Below, piece by piece: positions 32,216 through 44,175 of a DNA stretch of 64,000 nucleotides. The translations under genes and the position numbers were made by a program. Positions within the stretch are counted from its first letter, which is position 1; every line of letters begins with the position of its first letter. The notes beneath the pieces are model-generated. The model was not told the origin of the DNA. It saw only the letters and a list, made by a program, of their open reading frames with translations, and did not search any database. This stretch comes from Diaporthe sp. PMI_573. Lineage: Eukaryota > Ascomycota > Sordariomycetes > Diaporthales > Diaporthaceae. The stretch lies in contig JAJTUP010000052.1 of NCBI GenBank assembly GCA_021399435.1, positions 399,865 through 463,864 of the forward strand, given 5' to 3'.

Positions 32216-32708
32216 TCAAATTGCCTTCGTTGCCAATCTTATGACACATAATGACAGATGCCTTGATGTATGTATGATATGCCTGTGATAGCGTCTAGCC
32301 ACCAACATAGTACAGAAGCCTCATAAATTGCATCATGCTTTACACTCATCTCCCTCTGAATCGTACTCCTCTGACGGCGATCCAAGCCACGGGCGTGTCT
32401 TGTCGCCTCCGCCCTTGCCTTGCAATAGAGAGGAATCTGTGGCAGTGACCAGGCCTGACTGGTACCAAGACCGGAGGACCTGGCACATACTAACCATTAT
32501 GGCATCAAGAGATAACCTCTGCTGGGTCATCATCAAACCGAACGGTTGCACTATTAGGAGCCCTGACTTACAACTATCCAAGACTACAACGGAGAAGCCT
32601 TTACCTTTTGGCATTATAACCTTCTATCAATAAACTGGTCACAAAACCGACCAACCAAACGACCGACACAAAGATCAGACTGCGTAAAGCGTCTAGTCGA
32701 ATTCAGCC

Positions 32709-33194
32709 ATGAATTCAGACTCTCCACCTCCGTCTGATGCTTGTCCGGAATTGACATCGGACAATGGCACACCAACTTCCTCCACTCCAGGGTCCGTCAA
32801 CGGGACGGGAGTAAACCACCAAGCCTCACGTTCACGTGTCAATAACACCCCTGAGCAAAACAACGTCCCTGTCCGCGTCCCGCCGACTGGAGGGTTCCGA
32901 TACACCAGGTCCCCTTATCCGGCACCAACTGCCCTGCCCTCGATTGAGCTTCGCGGTCACGAGCGGACAGAAGCGATCCCATTTCTCAGCATCGGGTCAC
33001 CATTAGTTCCGCTGTCACGAAACCCGTGGTCACCCTGCCTACGCTCAGCGTCTGCCGTCAGATTCGCGAGTGAGCCCACCGTGACCCCCCGTCCGCGTCG
33101 TCGTCCCCTTCGCCGTCTACAACATCTCCTCGGCCCGCGGACCCTCCCCCCGGGAGATTGGCCCGCTTGGTTGAGGATCTTCGGTGGCTCATAG
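32709..33194 (+). CDS. Hypothetical Ser/Pro-rich protein (161 aa)
   Basis: ATG 32709. The first ~85 residues are Ser/Pro/Thr-rich and plausible (MNSDSPPPSDACPELTSDNG...), the rest becomes Arg/Leu/Pro-rich with no motif. It overlaps an open minus-strand frame at 32957-33530 that may be the real gene there. Weakly supported. Confidence 0.3.
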   Translation: MNSDSPPPSDACPELTSDNGTPTSSTPGSVNGTGVNHQASRSRVNNTPEQNNVPVRVPPTGGFRYTRSPYPAPTALPSIELRGHERTEAIPFLSIGSPLVPLSRNPWSPCLRSASAVRFASEPTVTPRPRRRPLRRLQHLLGPRTLPPGDWPAWLRIFGGS

Positions 33195-33530
33195 ACCTCA
33201 TTTTCATCATGTTCTGGGCCGTGGGGGGCCGCCGGGGCAACAGGGACGGGAACTGGTCCTGGCGCATCTCGCTGGGCGGCTCGGCGCGATGAATAATCTT
33301 GATCCGTAGAAGACCCTATGCTGTCGAGCCGATGGCATGCGTGGAACTTTTCCAGGTGTTCTTCCGCGGTTTGAAGGAGGGGAGCGATACATATGTGCAT
33401 CTGCAGAGGTCTTACATTGGCGGGTTGAAGGCACATGGTGCACCACTTCCTGGAAGTGGGAATGCGAACGGGACCAACATGTTCACAATATGGATTGCTT
33501 GGAGCGGGAAGAGGTGTGATACCATTGATT
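32957..33530 (-). CDS. Hypothetical protein with Cys/His cluster, partial
   Basis: Minus strand open frame from about 33530. It starts PYCEHVGPVRIPTSRKWCTM, then CLQPANVRPLQMHIC and HLEKFHACHRLDSIGS, giving a C..H..C..C..H..C cluster that could bind zinc, followed by a Pro/Ala-rich and then Arg-rich tail. An intron 3' end (CTCCAAG-like) just upstream suggests further 5' exons. I recall a similar cluster in uncharacterised fungal proteins but cannot name it. Confidence 0.35.
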
Positions 33531-33659
33531 TACGGAGTCGGAAAGGTCGCGCACCCAACCACATGCAGCAGCAACAAGGCCGTGCGATGCCTCAAAGCCC
33601 TCTCACGCCTCGCTCCTGTCAACATCGCGCATAGCGGCGACAGACGTTAGCTCGACATC

Positions 33660-34252
33660 AACTTGATCTATTTAGAAGCTCAATACAAGATTTAAGCTGA
33701 GGTCTTGCAAGATCTCATTGCCCCATATCCTCACGATAGCAGCGCCTGTTCTCCATGCTCAATACCCTGGGCCCCCTCCCCCTGACGACAAGATTTAAAT
33801 TCTGAGGCGTGACATTGATCATAGTAATCGTGGGTTTAACATATCACTTGTATTTACTTATTTCGAAATAAGCTCTTAATTCTTCAACGCAAGCAACTAA
33901 GCTTAGATACACAATGTACATGGCCGGAATATGAGCAGCAAACTTGTATGGTTCATTCACGGTGAGCGAACGACTTCGGGAAGTCGGCATCACGGACGCG
34001 ATAATTATTTATAGGCAAGATTGACATTACAGATATCCGATTAACCTTTTGAAATCATACATACATCTTAGATACATGGACGTTAAATCGTAGTTGCATA
34101 CCGTCAAAGCGTTAACATCGACTTCCCCTTCCAGGTCCAAGTCATTTTCCCCCGATACCTAAGAAATAATCATAGTGTCACAACAATCCCAAAGCGCTCC
34201 CGTTATTAGAGAATTCCAGAAGGGACAAACCAAAGGGGCTTGCACGTTTCAT
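33660..34252. other. Intergenic, AT-rich
   Basis: 3' flank of the large LEA-like gene; no coding frame. Probably holds its 3' UTR. Confidence 0.5.
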
Positions 34253-37200
34253 TTATTTCTTCTTGTCCTTGCCGGTCAGGGCCTTGGTCAGGGAGCCGAG
34301 CCCAAGCCCGTCGAGCAGCCTGTTGAGGCCGAGCGTGCCCAGGAGGCCGTCGACGATGCCGCCGAGGCCGAGGCCGCTGAGCAGGCGACCCACGATGCCG
34401 AGCACACCCGTGAGCAGGAGGCCGACGGCGGCAATGATCTGGAAGAGCGGCTCGCCCAGGAGGCCCCACAGGGGGTTGAGCTCCTTCTTTGCGTGGGGCA
34501 TATCCTCCAGCTTGCGCTTGGCGCCGTCGATGGTCTCGGTGACGGTACCGGTGAGCTGTCAGTGTTGTTGAGTCAGTACATATGTCCCTAATCAAGATTG
34601 ATTCTAGTGGTGAGGGATCGACTCTTACTTCCTTGATAACCTCAGCAAGGTGGAACTCCTCGGGAGTGGCCTCGCGAGTGCCGGACTTGTGCTTAGCGTT
34701 GGCCTGGATGTGTCCGTCGGGGTCGATGCCGCGGATGATACCGTGCGCCTCGCGGAGGATGTTGCTACCCTCCTCGATGAGGGGGCGGACCTCCCTGACG
34801 AGCGCCTCCTCGTCGCGCTCGTCCTCGGGCTTGCGCTCCATGGCCTCGATCTTAGTGGTGATCATCTTGCAGATGGGCTTGATCTTATCCAGGCATTGCT
34901 CGAGGCACATAGCCATCTGAGTCGCGAGCTTCTTGTCCTGCTCTCTCTGCAGGCGCTCTTCCTTCTCCTCCTCAGTCTCGCCAACCTCTTCCTCTTGGGG
35001 AATATCGGATAGCAAGTTGACGTGACCGACTGCCTGGCCCTTGCTGTTGATGACATCGCCGTCATCGTCAATCTCCAGGCCAGAACAGACAAGCGGGTCA
35101 CCGCTTGTGAGCTTAGCGATTATGTTGCCGTTGGTATCGACAACATTACCCTCTTGGTTGACGTGCAGACCAGCGAGGGCGCCCACCTTCTTCTCGACCT
35201 CCTCGGGCTCCCAGCGCTCGGCCTTGCCGATGACGTTGCCGTTGCTGTCGAGGATGTCGCCATCCTGGTCGACAGTACGGCCGGAAAGCTTCTTGGGATC
35301 ACCCTCCACGAGACGGCCAACGATATCGCCACCTGGCGTGACGACGTGACCTTCTTTGTTGACGGTCAAGCCGCTGAGCTCGGCGAAGATGCCCTCTTTG
35401 GAACCCTCACGCTCACCCTCGGTGACAAGGTCCGCATGTCCGATGACGTCGCCGGACTCGCTAAGAATCTCGCCGTTCTTGTTGCACATGCGACCGATCA
35501 TCTTGGAAACATCACCATCGATGACACGGCCGAAAATTACGCCAGCAGAGTCGACGACGTTACCGCTCTTGTTGACACGCTTGCCGGCAAGGATGGACTT
35601 GTCAACCTCAGCCTCGGGCGCGACCTCCTCTTCTTCCCAGCGCTCAGCCTTGCCGATGACATTGCCAGCCTTGTCTAAAATCTCACCATCAGGGTCGACG
35701 GTCTTGCCCTGGAGGACCTTGATGTCGCCCTCGATGACCTGACCGACCTGCTGGCCCTCCCACATGACTTTACCCTTGCCGTCAATGGTGTTGCCCTCAA
35801 AGGACTCGAACGGCTTGGACTCCATGAGTTCTTGCAGCTCGTTGTCGGGGATAGGCTCGGCGCGGCCAATATCCTTGCCACTGTCGTTCCAGATGATGCC
35901 GTTCTCGTCAACCTTCCGGCCGATGAGGTGCGCCATGATGCCCTGGGTGATGCGGCCGATGGCTTGGCCCTTCTCGTTGACGACGTTGCCCGTCTTATTG
36001 ACCTTGGCGCCCTTGAGGATGGAGTAGTCGATCTCGGCTTCGGGCTGCACGGTAGCTGTCGGGTATCCGCTGGCGTAAGTGTATTCCGTCTGCTGGTCAT
36101 CGGGAATCTGGGCCTCTGAGGCGGCCTGAGTACCCTCGGCGGCTTGGGTGCCCTCTGCCTGGGTTCCGACCTCTGTCTCCGGAGCTTGGGTGCCCTCGTA
36201 CTGAGTGGTACCTTCAGGTTGAGTTTCCTCGTACTGGGTACCCTCATACTGGGTGGTGCCCTCTTGAAGTTGAGAGTCTGCCAGGGTGCCATCCTGGAGT
36301 TGGGATCCCTGGGTTTGGGTGCCGTCTGGGAGTTGAGTACCCTCTGGGAGGTCGTTCAGGTCGATTTGAGAAGCAGTGTACCCTTCAGGAAGCTGAGTGC
36401 CCTCAGGGAGTTCGCGAAGTGTACCTTGAGCTTCTGTTTGGCCCTCGGTTTGCTCGTCGCCTGGTAGTTGTTGGCTGTTATCAGCAGCGTAGGTGACCGA
36501 GTCCTCGGGTCGTAGCTCCTCACCGTCAAGTTCGTCACCCTCGGTGGTGAACTGGCTGTCCTCGGGCTTTGCCGTGGTGGTGGCCTGCTCAGTGATGGCA
36601 TGGTCGTCGGTCTCGGCGGGTGTGGCCCCTTCTTCAGTGGTTGCCTCCGTACCGGAACCTTGGGTTTGTGCTTGGGAGTCCTCCGGGAGGGTCAAGTTGG
36701 TGCCCGTGTCGCCGATTTGGCTCTGGATCTTGCGGATGGACTCCGGGACCTCGGAATCGTCCTGCTGGGACTTCTTGCTACCTCCGCCGAACGAGGGAAC
36801 AATCCTGCTGGCGCCGCTCACGAAGTTGGAGAATCGGGAGCCAGTCTGGGATTGTGCCTTCTGGGCGTCCTCGCCGGCGTCGCCAGCCTTCTCAGTGGCC
36901 TGCTCACCGGCCTGCTCTACAGGCTCGGACATGTCCTTGCCTTCGTCCTCAGGGAGGTCATCCTTCTTGGACTCGGCAGCCTCCTGCACGTGCTGGACTG
37001 CATCATTGGCATCCTCAGAAATGTCGTCTTTGTTGACGCCCTTGGACAAGACACTAGGCTCCTTGGCGTTCCTGCTGAAGCTGGTGTTACTACCAGGGCC
37101 TTTGACTTCGTCATCTTCGTACCTGACTGACTTGTTGGCGGCACTGCCGGCGGCCGATTTGGCGTCACCGACTTTGGACTGCACTTGAGATTGTGCGTTG

Positions 37201-37358
37201 TCGCCCTCCTGCATGACTTCTGGTTCTTGGATGCCCTTGTCTTGGAGTTGTTGTTGGGCTGTGCTGGTCGGGGCCTCGGAGCCGTCATCGCCCTTGGAAG
37301 ACTGCTGCTGCTTGTTCTTGCCCCATGGCCAACCTCCTGGTGGTTGTGTGTCCGCCAT
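34253..37358 (-). CDS. LEA-like protein, DUF3659 repeats and DUF6987 C-terminus
   Basis: ATG 37358. Exon 1 (37358-34629) joins exon 2 (34555-34253) through a 73-nt intron (GTAAGA..TGACAG) to give 1010 aa. Residues 1-310 are acidic and low complexity. About 313-413 is a run of EGTQ-type repeats. About 440-785 holds some ten DUF3659 half-units of the form LxGKTVDPDGEILDKAGNVIG. The rest is DUF6987: CLEQCLDKIKPICKMITTKI, a charged helix, then NPLWGLLGEPLFQIIAA and a Gly/Leu-rich tail ending DKKK. Fungal relatives are called LEA-domain proteins and are thought to protect against desiccation or act at the cell periphery; neither is proven. A paralogue with the same repeats lies just upstream in the same direction. 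Confidence 0.85.
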
Positions 37359-38886
37359 GTCGATTCTTGAACACGTGAATGAAGAAGTGGTCTAGTGACA
37401 CTTAAAAAGAGCGAGGAGGTGGTGGTGTGATGATATAGCGTTTAGGTGTGGTGTCTCAGTCAGACAACACGGTAAAGATGCGATTTGAGGAAATACGATG
37501 AGGGATTAGGGGGAATCTTGTTGGGTATACGATAGTTGATTTGGACCTTTTGTGTCTTCTCAGCTTTGGATGATGGCAGGGACCAATATACCAGCCTGGA
37601 TTTGCTTGCGACGCCAGCTTATATGCGTTCAAACCACCAGTTCGAAGGACCCTGCGTGCTCCAGCCTAGCGCCAGCTACAGCAGGCTGTCGACAGCTTCC
37701 AGACCGGGAAGGTCATCTGTGGAAGGGGGTTGGAAGGGCTTCTCCAGCCTTACGTCACAGCCACACCCATCTCGATCGTGTCTCGTCCCGCCCGGCGGAG
37801 GAGATCATCGCATAATGACAGGATGGCGGTGAGAACAGAAGCAGACGAAGCAGGCATCAAGCCACAAGAGCTAGTCGAGCTCCCCGCGAATGACTTCATC
37901 GGACGGGGAGGGGGGTGACTTGTCTCGTGCTGGTGTAATCCTGCAGTGCATGTCACATCTGAAGCCCTGGACCATCACCCCCAGCCAGGCCCAAACCTGT
38001 CAGGGTAGGGGCGGTTACATGTCGAGCATGTCTCAGACGGGGCCTCGTGGATATTGCGTTGACATATCGAGGTGAGGCGGACATGGGAGGGTGGGCCAGA
38101 CGCGTGTAATGCCATTGGCCGGGCTCAGGTAAATTGGAGACGGCGCCCAGCGTATCATCGCATGTGGCGAGTGGCAAGAAACAGGTTATTGGCAAGGTGT
38201 GGCTTGTCTTCCTGGCGTGTGGCGAAGGACTTACACCAGAATGAAGTCAAGCCAGCCACTGGGCATCCTTCCAACAGCCGCAAGTGGCCGCCAGATATGC
38301 ACTTCGCCCACCAGGATCGTTCGGCAGGTACTGATCGACAAGACAGCTTTTCCTGCGACTTCTGCGTAGGTAAGAGTTCAGACAAGGGTAGCTGCTTGTG
38401 TTGTACGTCATTCGGCCGGCTGGGATGAGCCCTTTCGGTTTGCTTCTTGACGCTGAGCACCGTATCGGGAACACGCTGCGGATGAGTCGTCTCCCCTCCG
38501 ACTGCTTGCTCTGGTCTTTGCTTCTGGACTCGCTGTTGATTTCCTGGCCCGGTGCGTCTGGTCTCCCCCAACGAATGTGGAATTTAGACAATCGTATCTC
38601 TACCACCCTGACCACAAAATTCCCGCTTGGGCCATCTGTTCGTTTTGTCGTGCGTTGACCAAGGACGTTCCTAAGCTTCCTCCTCGGAATTTACGGAATG
38701 CCACCTTCAAGATCACCACACTGACCAATATCACCACCCGGGCCACCTTTCGGATTTATTGTCAGATCATCATTTTAGGACAAACCCCGTGGGGTATTCC
38801 ATCATACCTATTTAGAACTCCTGACGCCGGCTCCCATCTCCATCTATCAAAATGTTAAACGTGAAAATCTGTCAGGTCTTCAACAT
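37359..38886. other. Intergenic between tandem LEA-like genes
   Basis: About 1.5 kb without supported coding sequence; presumably the promoter of the large LEA-like gene and the 3' UTR of its neighbour. No TATA box stands out. Confidence 0.45.
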
Positions 38887-40017
38887 TTACGAGAACATGA
38901 CTTTGGGTTGTGCTGGCTGCCCACTGCCGTTGAAGACCGTCGGGATACGTATGGTGAGCTGAATGCCCTCAGTTGTTGACTTGACGTCGAGGAAGATGTC
39001 CGAAGGGCTCGGCTTCCTTTCTTCGGGCTCTTTCCTGTGGCTTTGGGCATTTTCGCGGGGACGCGACTCGGACGACGATTCCGCCTGGTCGCCCGACCCA
39101 GCTGTCTCGTGGCTTTGTTCTGAACCAGACTGTTTTGAACGCGCCTTGCCCGATTTGCCAGGTTTACTACTACCACCCTCTTGAGCTTTCTTCCCAAAGC
39201 CGGTCTTGTTGTCATGGAATGAACCGACGACGTTCCCTTCCGCATCCAAGATGTTACCGAATGGATCGACTCTTAACCCGCCAGGCCCCTGACCAGCAGC
39301 AGCCATAGCCTTCATGACTTCTGCCAAGTCCCATGTTGGGGGTTGTTGTTTTGACTCCTGCTGTTGGCCCTCGCCAGTTTCCACTTCAGCCACGTAACCG
39401 AGTAGTTCGCCCTCGTCGCCGAGTACATCGCCCCGAGCATTTGATATCGTCCGCCCAACCATAGACGGTAAATCACCCTCGACTCGGCCGAGCACAGCTC
39501 CCTCGTCGTCCAGAATATCTCCAAATTCATCGATGGTCTTCCCCACAAGATGATCTTTAGGTATTTGGTATATGGGGAGCTTCTTTGGTGGATCTGGAGA
39601 TTGGCTATCTTCTGGCGGTGTCGGGTGAGGATTGTGCTCTATGGGGTCGATGGGATTGAGTTTGGGGATGCTCTCAATAGGCGCGACATAGGCCGGGCTA
39701 TCTTTGGGTGTCTTTTTTCGCAAACCACCTGGATTCTGGCCCTGTCCCAGCCCAGGAGTGTCATCTAAAAGCTCCTCTACCTCGGGGTCGTCTTCCTCGT
39801 GGACACCCTGTTGAGCGGCGCCTTGGCGATGCGCAGACTGGCGATGAGAGTCGCCGGCATTATCATTGGCGTTACCGCCTGCCGCAGGCGCAGCAGGCTT
39901 GTGGGCGGCGGCGGCGTCGCCGCCAGAGCCGGCACTCTGCTCCATGGGGATCTCGTAGGACCCACGCATGGTTCCCTGATGCGACACTTGCCCAGTCGAT
40001 ATGGACCGACGGTCCAT
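38887..40017 (-). CDS. Small LEA-like protein with DUF3659 repeats
   Basis: ATG at 40017 (MDRRSISTGQ), 376 aa, single exon. An N-terminal Ala/Gly/Gln-rich disordered part leads to a proline-rich stretch and then DUF3659-type repeats: LVGKTIDEFGDILDDEGAVL and MVGRTISNARGDVLGDEGEL (about 154-215), and LRVDPFGNILDAEGNVVGS (about 247-267). A Ser/Lys/Glu-rich linker follows, with a short beta-like C-terminus (GIQLTIRIPTVFNGSG). It shares the repeat with the 1010-aa protein 1.5 kb downstream and has the same orientation, so the two are probably tandem paralogues; it lacks DUF6987. Confidence 0.8.
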   Translation of the reverse strand: MDRRSISTGQVSHQGTMRGSYEIPMEQSAGSGGDAAAAHKPAAPAAGGNANDNAGDSHRQSAHRQGAAQQGVHEEDDPEVEELLDDTPGLGQGQNPGGLRKKTPKDSPAYVAPIESIPKLNPIDPIEHNPHPTPPEDSQSPDPPKKLPIYQIPKDHLVGKTIDEFGDILDDEGAVLGRVEGDLPSMVGRTISNARGDVLGDEGELLGYVAEVETGEGQQQESKQQPPTWDLAEVMKAMAAAGQGPGGLRVDPFGNILDAEGNVVGSFHDNKTGFGKKAQEGGSSKPGKSGKARSKQSGSEQSHETAGSGDQAESSSESRPRENAQSHRKEPEERKPSPSDIFLDVKSTTEGIQLTIRIPTVFNGSGQPAQPKVMFS

Positions 40018-42312
40018 CTCACTCCTCAACGTAGACGGCAGGTGCGATGTGCCTTCCGAAGTATGGACAAAGCTTGACTGTGAACTCTAAACGAGCTGGC
40101 TGCGGCGGTGGGCTCAAGGCGAGAGTTTTTGTCGCGTCAGGCGGCGCTACAGGTGGCGGCGACGCGCTCAGCTTCAGCTCTGGCCAGTCGATTACCAGAG
40201 CTCCAGAGGTGCAGGCGGAAGAAGCCGCAGCCTACGTCACTTGTGATGGTGGGTGTGGTGGGGAATAGCTGTCCTGGACTTGGTGTGAACAAGACAAGGG
40301 AGGCTGCAGTTGCAGGATGGCAGGATGCAGTACAAAGGTCGGCGTGAGAGTGAGAGAGTCCGGCGCCGTTGACGGTGTCCAGAGAACGCAGGAACACGAC
40401 AAGGGAGCATATGGCAAGAAGGGGGTTTGAGGCGCAAGCAGGGCGAGTGCCGTGGAGAGCGACCCCGCTTGTTCTCTCGACACGGCAAGCGTCAAGCCAC
40501 AGCTCGGAACAGCCATCATGCGGGTGACATCACTTTGACTGTCGTGCATTCAGCATCGAAATCGAGGGATCTGATTCAGCCAGAAACCTGCTTTGGGCCC
40601 ACAGAAATACACAGATCTGCTCCACACTCGAACTTGAGATGAGGCTAGGGTGGAGTCTAGACTCGACCGGTGTCTGAAGTGTGGCTATCGCTTTGATGCG
40701 ATGAAGGTGACGGCGCCAAAACGTAACGAAAGCCATGGCTCGCAGGCATCCCAGGCTCCCTCCAGCCACACTGGCGACTTTGGATGGCAGCAGACCTCCC
40801 GGCCGCCTAGCGATGTTTTGACGGGTTCCCAGGACGGGGACCAGTGCCGAGCATGGACTGCCGTTTCAGCTGCGGCAGACGGTCCCAGGACCAGGAAAGT
40901 CGTACATACCGTGCTACGGTCTACTCCCTCGAGGGGCACCGCTTGGCCCTCGAGGCTGGCACTGGGTTGAAAGGTGCTGGTAGGTCGACCGACGGAATTG
41001 CAACTACACCTCAGCAGCCCAGCCACAGCGAATAGGTGGGTGCGCAAACGACTGCCGTGCCACACAACTAGGCGGCATTTCCTTCCTCCTCAGCCCTCAT
41101 CCAAGGCCGCCTGACGGCTGATGCTCGCCTCCTTGGAGCGCCGCTCGTGACTGCCCAGGAGGAGAGAGTGTTCCTGTCTGGTCGCAACGCTCAGACACCG
41201 CTCGCGGTTGGTACTGGTCGATGCGAAGACGCAACTAATGCGCGAGGCAGACTAGCAGACGACACAGCCAAGATTCTCGAGGATCACATGAATATGGGTC
41301 TCATGGCTCGAGACAGACGTTGAGCGACGATGGAACGGCAGCACTAATGTCTCTCGGCCTTGGAAATCTCGCAGGGTTGACAAGAAAGATGGGTGAGGGC
41401 GTATTATTAGGTTTCGTTGATGAGGGAGACCAGCTGAACGAAGGGCGAAGTTTATATCTCAACACATGTAGGATGCATGGTCAGCCATGGGGTCGCCGTC
41501 GAGTCAGGCGACTCGGTACAGCTTCGTAGGGGAGCGATGCGCCCCAACGAGACGCTGTGGCGGCTGGATAAAAGCCACCTCGTGGGCGGCACGACCTGGC
41601 GAGGCCCGGGATTGGACGGCGTGGTCCATTGAGGAGTCTGCCCTACAGTCTGGGCTCCAGTGGAAGAGGCTATGAGCTGACATCCAACATGTAATGTGCG
41701 CGGGGCAGCTGTACCTGCCTTGGTGCAGGAGAGATGGCGGGCGGGAAGGTGTGCAGGCCAGCGGGTGAGGTTGGTTTGGAAGGGGGTCACCAACCGACGC
41801 TAGGAACCCACACGCTCCATGGCACGCCTGCCAGCTGCTGTAAGACATGCGCCGGCCCTAGCTTTCCAGCATACCTAGTGCGACTGCGGGTGTGCTACAG
41901 GATGGACATCGGTGCAGCCCGCAGACGCCCCCGTCACCCGAGCCCGGGACGCTTCTACATTACCACGACCTCCAACATTTTGGTACGGCGGAATGCCCTG
42001 CCTCGAGCCGGCCTTCCAACCTATAGGCCTGTCGATCCTGTTATTATGCATGGCCAGTGCCCGGTTGCAGTCGGATCGAATTGGCAAAACAGGGCAATTA
42101 ACACTCTCCTGCTATGACGGGCCTTGTGGTCTGGACCATTTGATCAACGGTGACACCGGGCCATACGCTACTGCGAAGGGCTGGGGACATGCGACAGCAG
42201 AGGTAGCACGCGCCCACCGATTGGGCGGTCGCGCTGGCCTTGGGGCGATGAACGGACGCCTCAAGGCCTCTGGGATGTCAGGATGTCTGATGTCGACGCC
42301 TTCGCCAGCTGA
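40018..42312. other. No supported gene
   Basis: Over 2 kb, moderately GC-rich, with many medium open frames on both strands but none with motif or splice support. The 3' end merges into the Est1-type remnant; in its frame, WYAKASDN just after TGA 42310 and earlier residues suggest the remnant once extended upstream. Confidence 0.4.
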
Positions 42313-42690
42313 TCGACCTGGTACGCCAAAGCCAGCGACAACGCGCCTACTACCGGGAGGCTTTACCACCACCTTGCAATTCTTGCGAGGCCTTATGCTG
42401 TCAAGCAGCTGTTTTATTACACCAAGAGTCTGTGTGTGGCAATACCCTTCAAGTCCGCAAGGGACAGCATCCTCACACTATTCGATCCAATCATCGACGG
42501 AACTCAGACCCGACTGCAAGCTATCGACCTGAACTTTGTAAAGGCACATGGCGTTCTTTTCATCAGAAGCAATACGGACGAGAAGGACAAGGCGCTTTCC
42601 AATGGTCGCGATGGACTCCTCGTCGAATACGAAAAGGCCAAGGGTCAATTTCTTGCACACCTGGATAACCACATTGCGCGGAACATGTAA
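42313..42690 (+). pseudogene. Est1-type DNA/RNA-binding domain remnant
   Basis: After TGA at 42310 the frame reads STWYAKASDNAPTTGRLYHH, LAILARPYAVKQLFYYTKSL, CVAIPFKSARDSILTLFDPI and later DLNFVKAHGVLFIR and FLAHLDNHIARN, the core of the Est1/Ebs1/Smg7 DNA/RNA-binding domain (family PF10373). GTAAGT overlaps the stop at 42687, so the last coding base is probably a splice donor, but the next stretch does not continue the family (no WLEQGYYIAI-like motif). The 14-3-3-like N-terminal half is absent. In fungi this family covers telomerase/NMD factors and many lineage-specific copies; this is a broken fragment. Confidence 0.75.
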
Positions 42691-42815
42691 GTAACGGAAC
42701 TGGCACTATAACAATTAAAAATTCCGTTCTGTGTCTGATTTATAGATTGGTCAGAATTCTGTTACTAAATTGTCCGTCCCTGAGCACTTTGAGGGGAAGG
42801 AAATAATGCATTCTG

Positions 42816-43282
42816 CTATCTCATATAACCTAAGCCAGCCTCGGGATAATAATTGCCGACACGAATAGTCGCCTCCCCCTCGGCCATTCTACTAGTCACA
42901 TAATTCTTGCCAGTGATGCCTTCAATCTTCCGCCATACGGCCTCGGATAAGACCGGGTCAATACCTTCAGCGGCCTCTTGCAGAACTAACAAGCTTGGCT
43001 CGTCATCCACCCCATCTTCACCATCTCGCGAATCGTAGATTTGATAGGGTACAACCCTTCCAGATCATCCGAAAATTCCACAACACCACGTAACAATTTA
43101 TCAAAGTTCTTCCCGTTGTATCTCCTTGACCTCGAAATTATTACGTTTTTAAGCGAAAAGGCTTGGGGCCAATCAGATGGGCCAGAACCCTTGTCAAAGA
43201 ACCTCTGGTACAAAAAGGTACATACAAACCACAAGCCAAACACGAAAGTAAAAGTCAACCTTCGGAATGCCACTGATTCCAA
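42816..43282 (-). pseudogene. HeLo-like domain remnant, frameshifted
   Basis: Minus strand. The first frame has SRSRRYNGKNFDKLLRGVVE and FSDDLEGLYPIKSTIREMVK, which resembles the second half of HeLo domains (KK.FE.LI..L..FNDGLE.LFP). It stops at 42986, but an overlapping frame from about 43010 continues naturally (DDEPSLLVLQEAAEGIDPVL), implying an indel in a G run near 43003. HeLo domains are N-terminal death-inducing or prion-linked modules of fungal NLR and HET-S-type proteins. A further minus-strand piece at 43638-43351 may be the upstream half. No downstream effector partner is recognisable. Confidence 0.45.
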
Positions 43283-43638
43283 CAGTTCCTCTTCGAATTA
43301 CTACACAACGCGACACCACATTCTTGGCACCCCGTAATAACCGAGTGTTTCTAAGGTAGTCGTTTTACTAATTGTGGTTGATTTAGTAATATATTTTGTC
43401 GTTTTGAAGAGCAGAAAGCACAGAAGCCGCGTTTCGTGAGATGTACCTTCAAGTGGTTTGAGTTCTGCGAAGGGGTAGATTCTTCAGAACTTGCCAACCC
43501 GCTGTTTCGAAGTGCCACCTGCTGGCCGAACCTCTCGAAGATCTCAAAATACAGGCGCTTCCGAAATCTATTCTGACTTGTAATAGGTTTATCCCGGGTG
43601 AGTTGCTTGAGATAGGCGATTCCATCATAAACGTTCAA

Positions 43639-44099
43639 CGTTTCCGTCTGTGCAGTATTTGGAGAATGTTTGAGACAAAAAACTCTCCTCTTAGCAATCC
43701 CGTCGACAGCGACATAATGATTTGGACCTGGGAGAGACGCGTACTTATACCAACGAAACCCTGTGGTGGACGATTGTCAAATGACAGAATCATAAAGGTC
43801 ACTACAGTCGCCTAATTGGTATTTAGGCAAACTACAGTCCTTGTTTGTACTAGCCCCGATTTCAACATAAAGACAAAGAAAGCCCTTCGTACATGGTATG
43901 GTGTCTGTACTGTATTGTACTTTACCACAATATTTTTGGTCATGGTCCCTTAGAAGATCTGTACTGTTTACCGGTAGTCCTCATCGTGAGTACTACAGTA
44001 GTGCTGCTGACACAGAAGGGTTAAGAGCAATGGCACGGGGCCATAAAAGTACATGCGCAACTGAACGTGGTACCGACAGCATTGAATCCAAGAGTACTA
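43639..44099. other. No gene seen
   Basis: AT-rich; rich in GTAC words; nothing coding supported. Confidence 0.4.
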
Positions 44100-44175
44100 G
44101 GAGTGGTGAAAAGACCGAGTACACCCAGGAGCTTAAGGGACATAGCAGCGAGGTCAACTCGGCGGCCTTCTCTCA
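44100..44175 (+). pseudogene. Single WD40-repeat-like remnant
   Basis: The frame reads YTQELKGHSSEVNSAAFSHN, the start of a WD40 blade (LxGHxxxVxSxAFSxD). Flanking sequence does not give more blades. Possibly the last trace of an NLR with WD40 repeats, consistent with the nearby HeLo-like remnant; a chance match cannot be excluded. Confidence 0.35.

Noticed and set aside
35022..35678. Long plus-strand frames opposite the large LEA-like gene
   Set aside because: Antisense shadows caused by the repeated, GC-biased sense codons.
41912..42532. 206-codon frame overlapping the Est1-type remnant
   Set aside because: The neighbouring frame carries clear domain similarity; this one does not.
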